Shown here: positions 48,484 through 56,305 of the stretch, piece by piece
Layout: the number at the start of each line of letters is the position of its first letter
How positions within the stretch are numbered: position 1 is the first letter of the stretch
Translations under genes and position numbers: made by a program
DNA from: a virus
Direction: 5' to 3' (one strand)
DNA: 64,000 bases
IMG/VR virus record: IMGVR_UViG_3300046674_000362
Coordinates: 1 to 64,000 of that record
The notes under the pieces: generated by a model
What the model saw: the letters and a program-made list of their open reading frames with translations, nothing else
Told to the model about the DNA's origin: nothing
Databases searched by the model: none

Positions 48484-51254
48484 TACGCCACCTTCTTCTT
48501 GAATTCAGCCACGAAGAAATTCTTGGCGGCCGTTTTCGCCTGCATGACCAGATCGAGGAAAGCGCCGCTCGGGTCGGTGTAGGTACGCGCCAGAGCCGCG
48601 AGGCGATCCGTCACGCCCTTGTCGTAGAAATCCACGTTACCGGCTGCTGCGGCGGCCAGGAAGTCGCCATCGGCCGATTCCTGGGCTTCCTGCGCCTCTT
48701 TCGCGGCCTTCGCTGCGGCCTCGGCGGTGGCGGCCTCCTGGGCGGCCTTCTCGGCTGCCGGGTCCACGGTCGTGATCGGGACTGCGCCCTCGATCATGGC
48801 GTAAGCCTCGGCCGGGGTCGCGGCCCAGGCGCTACCCGCGCTGCGGCCATCAGCGTACAGCGCCTTGATCGCGCGGAATGGCTTTTCCTTGCTCGGGTTG
48901 ATCTGGAACGCATAGCCATAGCCCACCAACTTCACCAGCTCGCCCAGCTCATTCGCAACGTAGCTGCCCACTTCCGGCAGGTAGTCGTCGGGCAAATCAT
49001 CGGTGCGGCCGACGATGCCATACCAGCCGGGCTTGCCATCGTAGAACGCCTTGGCATCGCTGTAGAGCTTGTCCTTGTGCTCGGTTTTCGGCGGCGCACT
49101 GTTGGCGGTGTCCCAGCCATCGAGCCATTGCGCTTGCTGCCACGGAGCCATATCGGCCGGGGCGATGCGGTCCTGATCGTCAAAGAATGCGCTGCGGCCT
49201 GCCGCGAATGCCGCTTCTTCCATCCTTGCGCGGTCGGCCAGCTCGCCCGCGTTCGGATCGGGGAATTCGCCGGTTGCGAAATACACGCTGGCGGCGTTCT
49301 CGGCGTCGCCTTCGCTCAGGTAGGCCGGGCTGATCGGGTTATCATTCTTGACGCTGGCGACGCGCCACGTACCTTGCGCCTCGTTTTTCTGCACATAGAA
49401 CTTGTCGCGCCACGTCGGCTCAGGCTCTTGCTCTTGCTCTTGCTCTTGCTCCGCAACGAATTTGCCCTTGAACGCCTTGAGCTTGTTCGCGTTGCCCGGC
49501 CCCAAGTCCGGCCGGAATGCTTCGACAATGGCCTTGCCTTCCGGCGTGATGGCGCTGCGCTTGAGGTACTTGCTCGCCGCATTCAGGCCCGCCGCCGCTT
49601 CGGTGTACTCTGCCTCTCCGATCCCGGCGTCGCTCATGGCGTTTTGCAGACGGGCGAACGACTTGAACGAAGCCGTTGCGATCAGTACGACCATTTCCGC
49701 ATCGGTCAACGCGGCCGCTTTCGGACGGTCCTCGCGCTCCAGAACTGCCACCACGTCAGCGATGTTTTCGAGTGAGTACCGTACCGCCGTCTGCATCCTT
49801 TCTTCCGGCCTCGGGACGCTGCCCGCATCCTCCGTCTTGCTGCCATCGCTGACGTTCGCATACAGGCGCGTGAAGTCCGCGCCCTCATGCGGCTTCCTGA
49901 TTTCGAGCGTAGCGGTATAGCCGCCGTCAATGGCAATCATTGCGCTCGTATCGTCGCCCGAGGTCAGCGCATAGCCTTCCGGTAGTTGGCGCTCAATTTC
50001 AGCGCGCAGGGACAGGGCAGGGTCCGGCTGCGGCAGCGGGTCCGAGTCGGTCAGTCCTGCGGCGTCGCGCGAAGCCTGGGCGGCGGCCACCTGCTGCTCC
50101 AGATCGGCCAGCGTCGCCTCCTTCGTTTCCAGCTCGGTTTTCAGGCTGGCGATGGTTTCCATGCGCTCGGCGCGCTTGCCGTTGGCGGCGATGAAGCGGG
50201 CGCTGTTCTTCTCGGCCAGCATCATCAGGCGCGCGGCCACGGTGCGCACGTTCAGGTCGCGGCCCTTTTCCGGCGCGACGGCCACGGTGATGTCTTTCTT
50301 GTTGAGCATCCACTTCCACGAAATGACATCATCGCCGGGCGCGATCTTCCGGGGCGTCACGTCCGGGTTGTGGAAGAACACCGACACGGTTTGGCCGTCG
50401 GTCAGCTCGTAGATCACGGCGACGTTGGTCGAGCCGCGCTGGGTGAACGGCTCGCTGACCTGCATCGAGGCCACCTTTACGGCGTCGCCCGCGCGGTCCA
50501 GCACCTTCTGCAACAGCGTCATGCGCTGCTCCAGGCGCGCGAGCGGGATCACCAGCGCATCCAGCGCCAGCACGCCGTCGGCATCGCCGAGGATGTCCGC
50601 CATGCTTACGGCGTCGAACAGCAGCCCGTCGTCGCCGTCATGTGCGCGCAGGCGGTAAAGCACCTGCTCCAGTGTCGAGTGCAGCGGCAAGTTAGCGCTG
50701 TCCCAAAGTACCTTTTCCATTTCGTCCGTTCCTTCGTTGGGGAGTTGATCTTGGGTGAGGGGGCGCGTCTTGTTGCCGTGCGCGATCCACCATTTGAGTT
50801 GCGTGATCGAGCACGCGGCGCAGCTTCCCAGGCCGGTCCAGCCGGGATCGTAGTTGCTCAGGTATCCAGCGACGGCGGTGCGCTTGTCGGGGAACCCCAG
50901 CATGATTTTGTGCTCATCGAACTTGCCGCCGATGAACTGGTTCACCACGTAGACGCGCGGCGACTCGGGCATCGGCCCGATGCTGCAATCCAGCTCGTCA
51001 CCATCGTTGCCCAGGGTGCCCATGATGTAGCCATAGTGGAACTTCATCAGGTTGCTGCCGCTGGTGCCGTCGGCCGCCTTCCAGTGGCGCAGCGTGCCGC
51101 GCGGCGATTCGATGGCGATGCGCAGGCCATGCAGGGACTCCCGCCCCTTGGCGTAGTTGCCCGCTTCGTTCTGTGCAGCCGTCGAGGCGCGCTTGTGGTT
51201 GTGTCCGTTCGCACCAGAGTGCGCGGCAATGTCGAGGTTGGCGAATTTATCCAT
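48483..51254 (-). CDS. Polyvalent-type late protein D with inorganic pyrophosphatase-like domain
   Basis: 923 residues from ATG 51254. Residues ~35-150: YGYIMGTLGNDGDELDCSIGP contains DGDELDC, an exact match to the pyrophosphatase signature D-[SGDN]-D-[PE]-[LIVMF]-D-[LIVMGAC], then FDEHKIMLGFPDKRTAVAGYL. Next a helical/coiled-coil region (RMETIASLKTELETKEATLADLEQQ), a QE repeat, and the C-terminal module FLAAAAAGNVDFYDKGVTDRL shared with A and B. Pyrophosphatase-like domains occur in phage polyvalent proteins. There is no proper Shine-Dalgarno at the start; see the late promoter upstream. Confidence 0.62.
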   Translation of the reverse strand: MDKFANLDIAAHSGANGHNHKRASTAAQNEAGNYAKGRESLHGLRIAIESPRGTLRHWKAADGTSGSNLMKFHYGYIMGTLGNDGDELDCSIGPMPESPRVYVVNQFIGGKFDEHKIMLGFPDKRTAVAGYLSNYDPGWTGLGSCAACSITQLKWWIAHGNKTRPLTQDQLPNEGTDEMEKVLWDSANLPLHSTLEQVLYRLRAHDGDDGLLFDAVSMADILGDADGVLALDALVIPLARLEQRMTLLQKVLDRAGDAVKVASMQVSEPFTQRGSTNVAVIYELTDGQTVSVFFHNPDVTPRKIAPGDDVISWKWMLNKKDITVAVAPEKGRDLNVRTVAARLMMLAEKNSARFIAANGKRAERMETIASLKTELETKEATLADLEQQVAAAQASRDAAGLTDSDPLPQPDPALSLRAEIERQLPEGYALTSGDDTSAMIAIDGGYTATLEIRKPHEGADFTRLYANVSDGSKTEDAGSVPRPEERMQTAVRYSLENIADVVAVLEREDRPKAAALTDAEMVVLIATASFKSFARLQNAMSDAGIGEAEYTEAAAGLNAASKYLKRSAITPEGKAIVEAFRPDLGPGNANKLKAFKGKFVAEQEQEQEQEPEPTWRDKFYVQKNEAQGTWRVASVKNDNPISPAYLSEGDAENAASVYFATGEFPDPNAGELADRARMEEAAFAAGRSAFFDDQDRIAPADMAPWQQAQWLDGWDTANSAPPKTEHKDKLYSDAKAFYDGKPGWYGIVGRTDDLPDDYLPEVGSYVANELGELVKLVGYGYAFQINPSKEKPFRAIKALYADGRSAGSAWAATPAEAYAMIEGAVPITTVDPAAEKAAQEAATAEAAAKAAKEAQEAQESADGDFLAAAAAGNVDFYDKGVTDRLAALARTYTDPSGAFLDLVMQAKTAAKNFFVAEFKKKVA
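49426..49452. repeat. Tandem 6-bp repeat coding a QE tract
   Basis: gctctt is repeated about four times, giving Gln-Glu repeats in the linker of the pyrophosphatase-like polyvalent protein. Confidence 0.6.
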
Positions 51255-51260
51255 CCCCCC

Positions 51261-51302
51261 ATTGTCAGGGCCGGGGTGAGGCCGGGTGCGGCGGGTTTTC
51301 CT
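51261..51302 (-). promoter_or_regulatory. Late promoter (AGGAAAA class) for the polyvalent operon
   Basis: AGGAAAA at 51302-51296, a GC-rich segment, then GACAAT at 51266-51261. The start codon at 51254 lies where transcription would begin. It is back to back with the plus-strand promoter at 51319. Confidence 0.6.
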
Positions 51303-51318
51303 GATGATACGAAACCGC

Positions 51319-51348
51319 TTGACGGCTCTTATTGTGAGCGCATACAAT
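51319..51348 (+). promoter_or_regulatory. Sigma70-type promoter with GTGAGCGC element (copy 2)
   Basis: TTGACG (51319-51324), an 18-nt spacer ending ATTGTGAGCGCA, TACAAT (51343-51348). Drives the gene starting at 51378. Confidence 0.78.
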
Positions 51349-51377
51349 GTGAATCATACGAACACACGGAGGGTTTC

Positions 51378-52304
51378 ATGGCTGCTGAATTCTTTGGAAA
51401 TTGCCAGATTTGCGGGCGCGAACAGAAAGCCCACCCGCACAAGATCGCCAAGCATGGCTACACCGTGCAATACGGCTGGCAGTCAGGCGAGTGCTACGGA
51501 TCGAACGGTGCGCCGATCCAAACGAGCTGCGACCTGATCGCTCGCGCTGTCGAGAGGGCGAAAGAGTACATCAAGCGCTCGCAGGAGGAAATCACTCGCC
51601 TGAACAGTGCAAACCCGCTGGGCGATAACGGCACCATCCTCGTCGTGATGAAGGTCCAGGGCATTGGTGGCAGCACGTATAACGACTGGTGCCCGGCAAC
51701 CGTTGTCCAGAATGATGCAGGCGATTACGAGGTACGCAACCACAACAGTAAGACCGTCGCTACTCTCCGCAGCTACAACTACGACACCCTGAGCGATGCA
51801 ATCAAGATGCTGGCCGGTCGCCGCGCCCGCTATCTGGTCGAAACAATCGGAGTGGCCGAGCAAAGCATCAAGGAAATGACGGCCCGCCTAACGAACTGGA
51901 AGCCTACCGAGCTGCGCCCAGTGACGGCCACCGACCGCGCCGCGACCGCGATCAAGGTTCACATGGTCGCCACCAAGTTCGGCCGCAAGACCGGCGTGTG
52001 CGTCGCCTCGGCATCTGGCGCGCAGGCTTACAAGCAGACCACCGACGACCGCTCGAAAGTCACTTGCGCGGCCTGCCTGAAGGAGCTGGCCCGTCTGGAC
52101 GATCTGCCGCGCCTGAGGGCCGAGAAAGCCGAGAAAGAACGCCTTGCTGACATCAAGCGAGCCGAGCGCGAAATCAAGGACTACACCAAGTACCTGAAGA
52201 ACGCGACGACCGAGGCCGACAAGCTGTACTACGCTCGCGAACTGACCGAGGCCACCAACCGCCTGAACGAACTCAAGGCCGCCGCCCCAGCCGCCGCCCA
52301 GTAA
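51378..52304 (+). CDS. Zinc-finger and coiled-coil protein of the GTGAGCGC regulon
   Basis: 308 residues. N-terminal FGNCQICGREQKAHPHKIAKHGYT (C-x2-C with following His residues, zinc-binding type). Residues ~50-75 and 155-175 are helical; a second Cys pair (KVTCAACLKELARLDDLP) comes before a long charged coiled coil (RAEKAEKERLADIKRAEREIK). Promoter of its own and GGAGGG RBS. Perhaps an early host-interaction or nucleic-acid-binding protein; function unknown. Confidence 0.6.
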   Translation: MAAEFFGNCQICGREQKAHPHKIAKHGYTVQYGWQSGECYGSNGAPIQTSCDLIARAVERAKEYIKRSQEEITRLNSANPLGDNGTILVVMKVQGIGGSTYNDWCPATVVQNDAGDYEVRNHNSKTVATLRSYNYDTLSDAIKMLAGRRARYLVETIGVAEQSIKEMTARLTNWKPTELRPVTATDRAATAIKVHMVATKFGRKTGVCVASASGAQAYKQTTDDRSKVTCAACLKELARLDDLPRLRAEKAEKERLADIKRAEREIKDYTKYLKNATTEADKLYYARELTEATNRLNELKAAAPAAAQ

Positions 52305-52312
52305 TGCAACAC

Positions 52313-52330
52313 GGCCGGGAATCCCCGGCC
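52313..52330 (+). other. GC-rich hairpin between two regulon genes
   Basis: GGCCGGG (52313-52319) pairs with CCCGGCC (52324-52330). No U-tract follows on either strand, so it is a weak terminator at best. It lies just before the next promoter. Confidence 0.5.
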
Positions 52331-52338
52331 AAAACTGC

Positions 52339-52368
52339 TTGACGCTCGCATATGTGAGCGCGTACAAT
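52339..52368 (+). promoter_or_regulatory. Sigma70-type promoter with GTGAGCGC element (copy 3)
   Basis: TTGACG (52339-52344), an 18-nt spacer ending ATGTGAGCGCG, TACAAT (52363-52368), then GATTCAT. Drives the small-gene cassette from 52398. Confidence 0.78.
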
Positions 52369-52397
52369 CCGATTCATCAACAACAGGGAGGGTCGCC

Positions 52398-52964
52398 ATG
52401 CTGGAAATCAAGTCGAACGCACCGGAAATCAAATGGATCATCGGCAACGCCGGAACCAATGACTTCGCCCGCTCGCTGGACCAGCAATTGCAGCGCAGCG
52501 GCAACCTCACCGAAAACCAAGTCGCGGCCGTCACCCGCATCCTCGCGCGCCAGTCGGCCGCCCCGGTTGCTACTGCCGCTGTCGCCGCCGTCGGCGCTGG
52601 CGTCGAGGCGATGCAAACCGCATTCGCCACGGCCACCGGCAACGGCTTGAAGCGCCCGAAAATGCGCCTTGGTGACTTCGTGCTCAAGCTGGCCCCGGCC
52701 ACCGGCCGCAACGCTGGCGCGATCTACGTCACCGCCGCCGACGAATACCTGGGCAAGATCGCCGACGGCCAATTCACCGCCTCGCGCGACTGCGACGCCA
52801 CCAAGCAGGCCGAAATCATCGCCCTGTGCGCCAACCCGGTCGAGTCGGCCATTGCCTACGGCAAGCGTACCGGCATCTGCGCCTGCTGCGGCCGCGAGCT
52901 GACCGACCCGGAATCCATCGAGCGCGGCATCGGCCCGATCTGCGCTGCGAAATACGGCTTCTAA
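52398..52964 (+). CDS. Small Zn-binding protein (DUF6011-like C-terminus)
   Basis: 188 residues. The C-terminus GICACCGRELTDPESIERGIGPICAAKYGF is the Cys-rich end found in DUF6011-type phage and plasmid proteins. Middle LGDFVLKLAPATGRNAGAIYVTAADEYLGKI is a small beta domain; N-terminus helical. First gene of a nine-gene unit behind its own promoter. Role unknown. Confidence 0.6.
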   Translation: MLEIKSNAPEIKWIIGNAGTNDFARSLDQQLQRSGNLTENQVAAVTRILARQSAAPVATAAVAAVGAGVEAMQTAFATATGNGLKRPKMRLGDFVLKLAPATGRNAGAIYVTAADEYLGKIADGQFTASRDCDATKQAEIIALCANPVESAIAYGKRTGICACCGRELTDPESIERGIGPICAAKYGF

Positions 52965-52985
52965 CCACAAACTCATAGGGAAAAC

Positions 52986-53219
52986 ATGGCATCCATGACT
53001 TTTAGACCGCGCTTCACTGTTGAACTCGATAGCCCCGAAATGCGCCTCGTCATCCTCGCCCTTACCGGCCGGATCGACTTCAAGCACGAAAATGGGAAGG
53101 ATCAGGCCGCCGCAATCGAGCTGGGCAACCAGTTGTTCGCTGCACGCGCCCAGCAGACCAGCGACTACGGCAAGGCCCACCAGCCGAAGCCGGATCAGCC
53201 CGCCCAGGAGGGTGCATGA
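52986..53219 (+). CDS. Small hypothetical protein
   Basis: 77 residues (FRPRFTVELDSPEMRLVILALTGRIDFKHENGKDQ). Unrecognised; the pattern is that of a short phage protein with one helix pair. Overlaps the next gene by 4 bp (ATGA). Confidence 0.5.
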   Translation: MASMTFRPRFTVELDSPEMRLVILALTGRIDFKHENGKDQAAAIELGNQLFAARAQQTSDYGKAHQPKPDQPAQEGA

Positions 53220-53521
53220 GCTACATCGAAACCCCAGGCGTCACGGCCACCATTCCGCGCGAGCTGGCCCCCGTCATCGAATACCTGCAATACGTGCCTC
53301 ACGGTACGCCGACGACGGCCTACAACGAAACCCGCCGCGTGATGATCGCCTATACGATCATGCTGGCCGTGGCCCACGCCCGCGAGCGCATCGTGCTCGA
53401 CTCCGACCTGAAAACGCTGGTGCCGAAGCACCTGCGCGATGAGGCGATGGTGCGCGCTGTAGAGCATGGCCTGTTGCGGCGCACGGAATGGCGCGGCAAG
53501 CCCGCTTGGCAATCCGTCTGA
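53216..53521 (+). CDS. Small hypothetical protein
   Basis: 101 residues: SYIETPGVTATIPRELAPVIEYLQYVPHG, then helices (MIAYTIMLAVAHARERIVLD, LVPKHLRDEAMVRAVEHGLL). Possibly a small HTH-like fold. Good GGAGG RBS inside the previous gene. Confidence 0.5.
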   Translation: MSYIETPGVTATIPRELAPVIEYLQYVPHGTPTTAYNETRRVMIAYTIMLAVAHARERIVLDSDLKTLVPKHLRDEAMVRAVEHGLLRRTEWRGKPAWQSV

Positions 53522-53540
53522 ATCTCACAAGGAAACCAAC

Positions 53541-54041
53541 GTGCAAAAACCTCCCAATCTGGACGGCCTGCCGCACCTCTCGGCCGCGATGAGCTACCGC
53601 AGCACCACCGGGCAAAATACCTGCGTCCAGCGCGCGGCGGCCCTGATGCTGGACCTGACCGGCGCGGTGCTGGTATTCGGCGTAGTGCGCGCGGCCACGC
53701 CCGAGGAACGGGCCAAGATCGGCCCGACAGCCTCGCCGGTCCCGTTCATCCACGCCTGGGTAGAATACCGGGACGAGGTGTACGCCCCGACGCTGATCGA
53801 GAGATTCGGCGATCTGCGCCCGCTGCCGCTGGACTTGTACTATTCGGAGAACGGCGTTGAGCGGACGTGGCGACTCGAACACAAGGCATTCATGCTGGTT
53901 GCGCGCCGCTACCGCCTGTCGTCCGCCTTCCGGCATAACAGCGACCGCGCAGGCCACGCCGACGTTGCCGACGCCCTGCTGCGCGCGGCAGGCGTCAAGT
54001 ACGTGCTGAGCGAGCGCCGCACGCTCCTTCCTGCATCATAA
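53541..54041 (+). CDS. Hypothetical protein, papain-like/secretion-free
   Basis: 166 residues from a GTG with AAGGAAA nine bases upstream; ATG 53589 is an alternative. TTGQNTCVQRAAALMLDLTGAVLVFGVVR, then FIHAWVEYRDEVYAPTLIERFGD. The Cys of NTCVQRA and the His of IHAWVEY give the C..H spacing seen in transglutaminase/papain-like folds (Cys at a helix start, His at the start of a strand), so a peptidase-like or inactive relative is possible. Speculative. Confidence 0.45.
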   Translation: MQKPPNLDGLPHLSAAMSYRSTTGQNTCVQRAAALMLDLTGAVLVFGVVRAATPEERAKIGPTASPVPFIHAWVEYRDEVYAPTLIERFGDLRPLPLDLYYSENGVERTWRLEHKAFMLVARRYRLSSAFRHNSDRAGHADVADALLRAAGVKYVLSERRTLLPAS

Positions 54042-54060
54042 TCACCACCGGAGAACCGCA

Positions 54061-54339
54061 ATGGCGAAATACGACCGCTACACCTATGAGAAGAAGCGCC
54101 CCATGAGCGCCAACCCGATCTGTGTCTATGGCTGGGGCACCTACCCGGCAAGCTCCGTCCTGGCCGGGCAGGCGATGAAGTGCTTCATCGACAGCTTCCC
54201 CGATGTCGAGGCGGCACTCAAGGAATACCCGACTGCCACCGCCAGCAGCAAATACACCGAGCCGCAAGTGAGCCTCAACCACCTGCCGGGCGAGGATGAC
54301 CCGGTGCCGGGCGGCATGTACCCGGATGACATCGACTGA
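54061..54339 (+). CDS. Hypothetical protein
   Basis: 92 residues, ending in NHLPGEDDPVPGGMYPDDID; a Tyr/Lys-rich N-terminus (AKYDRYTYEKKRPM). Unrecognised. RBS GGAG upstream. Confidence 0.5.
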   Translation: MAKYDRYTYEKKRPMSANPICVYGWGTYPASSVLAGQAMKCFIDSFPDVEAALKEYPTATASSKYTEPQVSLNHLPGEDDPVPGGMYPDDID

Positions 54340-54355
54340 CCAAGGAGAACCACCC

Positions 54356-54550
54356 ATGCTTGTACGACTCACCAATGGCGCGAACAGCTACGCGCATATC
54401 TCGAAGAACGGCAAGGAGCTGGACGTGCTGCTGACGCCGGGCCGGACCCCGGCCGAATCGCTGCGCGCCAGTGCCCAGGAAATGCGCGATCAGGCCGCGC
54501 GCCTCACTGAGCGCGCCGAGCTGGTCGAGCTGGCCGCCGAGCGAATCTGA
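54356..54550 (+). CDS. Small coiled-coil protein
   Basis: 64 residues from ATG 54356 with AAGGAG upstream: VRLTNGANSYAHISKNGKELDVLLTPGRT, then a helix (LRASAQEMRDQAARLTERAELVELAAERI). Coupled to the next gene (TGATG). Function unknown. Confidence 0.55.
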   Translation: MLVRLTNGANSYAHISKNGKELDVLLTPGRTPAESLRASAQEMRDQAARLTERAELVELAAERI

Positions 54551-54927
54551 TGAGCACACCCGATTTCGAGGCCATCAAGGCGATACTGGACGCGGCGTGC
54601 TACCGCCCGGACCAGTCGCCGGATGAGTACCTGACCCTGCTCGGCCGCGTCCTGGCGGAAACTCGCGACCGCGAGCGCGCCGCGCGGCTGGCAAAATTCG
54701 GCGCACAGTTCAAGCCCGCAGGCCAGCCGGTCGAGGAATCGGCCGCACAGCACCAGTTTCAGCCCTGCCAGCAGGTTTTTACCGCCGAGGGGTATCTCGG
54801 CTACATCGCCGGGCACGATGCGAGCGGGAAGGCCATCGTCAACGTCGTATGGGAGGCGGCCGAGTACGATGAATCGAAGCTGACCGCGATCCCCGGCCCG
54901 GCCGTGCTGGACACGATGCGGACGTAA
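54550..54927 (+). CDS. Hypothetical protein
   Basis: 125 residues: an N-terminal helix pair (FEAIKAILDAACYRPDQSPDEYLTLLGRVLAET) and a beta-like C-terminus (QQVFTAEGYLGYIAGHDASGKAIVNVVWE). Unrecognised. Confidence 0.5.
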   Translation: MSTPDFEAIKAILDAACYRPDQSPDEYLTLLGRVLAETRDRERAARLAKFGAQFKPAGQPVEESAAQHQFQPCQQVFTAEGYLGYIAGHDASGKAIVNVVWEAAEYDESKLTAIPGPAVLDTMRT

Positions 54928-54951
54928 CACCAGATTTTGAAAGAATAGAAG

Positions 54952-55479
54952 ATGCGAAACATGGAAATGAAGGTATTCAATGGCTGGACGATGAAGAACG
55001 GCAAGCAGGTGGCCGTCATCGTGGCGGCGTCATCGCAGCGCAAGGCTTCCGCCGCCCTGGCGGAATTCGGCATCGACGCGAGCGTGCGGGCCATCCAATC
55101 GTACTGGGCCATCACCGGCAACAAGAAACACTGCGAGGTGGCGCTGGCCGTGCCTGGGCAGGCATTCGCCGCCAGCTCGCTCGACAGCGATGACTACAAG
55201 CCGCTGCCGCGCAAGCCGCTGGCGAAGGTGCCGCAATTGCCGAAAACCCCGACGGACCCGGAGGGCAAGCGCCTGTATGACAAAAACCGCCGCGAGGCAT
55301 CGGACAAGAACAAGCGCGAGCGCGGCGAGAGGCGCATTAGCTCGTGGCTTCCGCCCGAGGCCGCCGCAGCGCTCGACCGGCTGACGGGCGGGGATGAGTC
55401 GCGCGGCGCGGTGCGCGCGGCGCTGGTGCTGGCGCTGACCACCTGCGCGGCCACCCAGGAAGCACAGAAGGCCGCATAG
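54952..55479 (+). CDS. Ribbon-helix-helix-like small regulator
   Basis: 175 residues. N-terminal domain about 1-90 (NGKQVAVIVAASSQRKASAALAEFG..TGNKKHCEVALAVPG), a Pro/Lys-rich basic linker, and C-terminal RRISSWLPPEAAAALDRLTGGDESRGAVRAALVLAL, a ribbon-helix-helix pattern (strand RISSWLP, two helices). It might regulate the cassette. Start at 54952; ATG 54961 also possible. Confidence 0.5.
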   Translation: MRNMEMKVFNGWTMKNGKQVAVIVAASSQRKASAALAEFGIDASVRAIQSYWAITGNKKHCEVALAVPGQAFAASSLDSDDYKPLPRKPLAKVPQLPKTPTDPEGKRLYDKNRREASDKNKRERGERRISSWLPPEAAAALDRLTGGDESRGAVRAALVLALTTCAATQEAQKAA

Positions 55480-55481
55480 CC

Positions 55482-55790
55482 ATGAGCCGCGATCTGTTCC
55501 AGGGCACCACGACAGCGGCGGCAGGGACCGTCGCGCCCCAGCAGCTCGATCTGATCGGGCTCGCAGAGGCGATTGAGGCCGTGAACCGGCAATGTGAGCG
55601 GCAGGCGAGGGCGCTGCGCGAACTGTTCGCCGAGCACGGCTATGACCTTGCGAACGGGGATGTGCTGTACCACGCGCCGGACGTGGCGCTCGACGTGCCG
55701 CCGCGCTACCGCGCCCAGGTCCAGCCGAGCCCGCTGGTGCCATCCGGGCAGATCGTCTTTACCAAAAACCCCCGTTTTTCGCTGTTCTAG
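55482..55790 (+). CDS. Hypothetical protein
   Basis: 102 residues (LDLIGLAEAIEAVNRQCERQARALRELFAEHGY, then NGDVLYHAPDVALDVPPRYRAQVQ). Unrecognised. Its TAG and the TAG of the opposing gene share the palindrome CTAG, so the two convergent genes overlap by 4 bp with no room for a terminator. Confidence 0.5.
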   Translation: MSRDLFQGTTTAAAGTVAPQQLDLIGLAEAIEAVNRQCERQARALRELFAEHGYDLANGDVLYHAPDVALDVPPRYRAQVQPSPLVPSGQIVFTKNPRFSLF

Positions 55791-56305
55791 TCGGGCGTCC
55801 ACGGCGCGAGGTCGTGCAGCTCGTCGCGCGGCGCGATCACGAACTTGGTCGTGTAGGGGTAGATCGCGACGCTGCCGGTGACGCCGACGATTTCAAACCC
55901 GATCAGCACCCCGCCGCCCGGCATCACGCCCACCAGATCACCCTTCTGCGGGTCCGGGCCGGGCTGCTTCACCCCATCCACCTCCACGTCCAGGCACACG
56001 ATCTGCGCCTCCTGCATCGGCTCGCTGGGCACGATGGCGTCGCCCCGGTCGGTCATATCCGCGCCGCCATCGTAGCGGCTGGTGATGAGGATGCGACCCA
56101 TCCCGAGCTGGGTGTACTCGAACTCGGGCTCGTCCTCGTTCTTCAGCACGCCCAGGCCGCCGAGGGTCGGCAGGCCGCCCATAGTCTCGTCGGCCGTGCG
56201 CTTGAGCACCTTCCGGTACACCACGCAATCCATTGAGTTCGGGTGCTTCAGCGTCACTGTGCGCGCCGCCTGCATGATCCTGATAGGTACTTGGGTGATC
56301 GTCAT
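55787..56305 (-). CDS. Hypothetical structural-module protein
   Basis: 172 residues, beta-rich (MDCVVYRKVLKRTADETMGGLPTLGGLGVL, EYTQLGMGRILITSRYDGGA, GDLVGVMPGGGVLIGFEIVGVTG). Looks like a small virion protein; no family recognised. Last gene of the rightmost late unit; starts within the SWIM-like gene's stop (ATGA). Confidence 0.5.
   Translation of the reverse strand: MTITQVPIRIMQAARTVTLKHPNSMDCVVYRKVLKRTADETMGGLPTLGGLGVLKNEDEPEFEYTQLGMGRILITSRYDGGADMTDRGDAIVPSEPMQEAQIVCLDVEVDGVKQPGPDPQKGDLVGVMPGGGVLIGFEIVGVTGSVAIYPYTTKFVIAPRDELHDLAPWTPD

Noticed and set aside
51331-51348. Lac-operator resemblance (TTGTGAGCGC) of the shared promoter core
   Set aside because: Only the first half resembles lacO and the flanks differ; a phage-specific factor is more likely than host LacI.
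52313-52330. Hairpin as a rho-independent terminator
   Set aside because: No U-tract on either strand after the stem.
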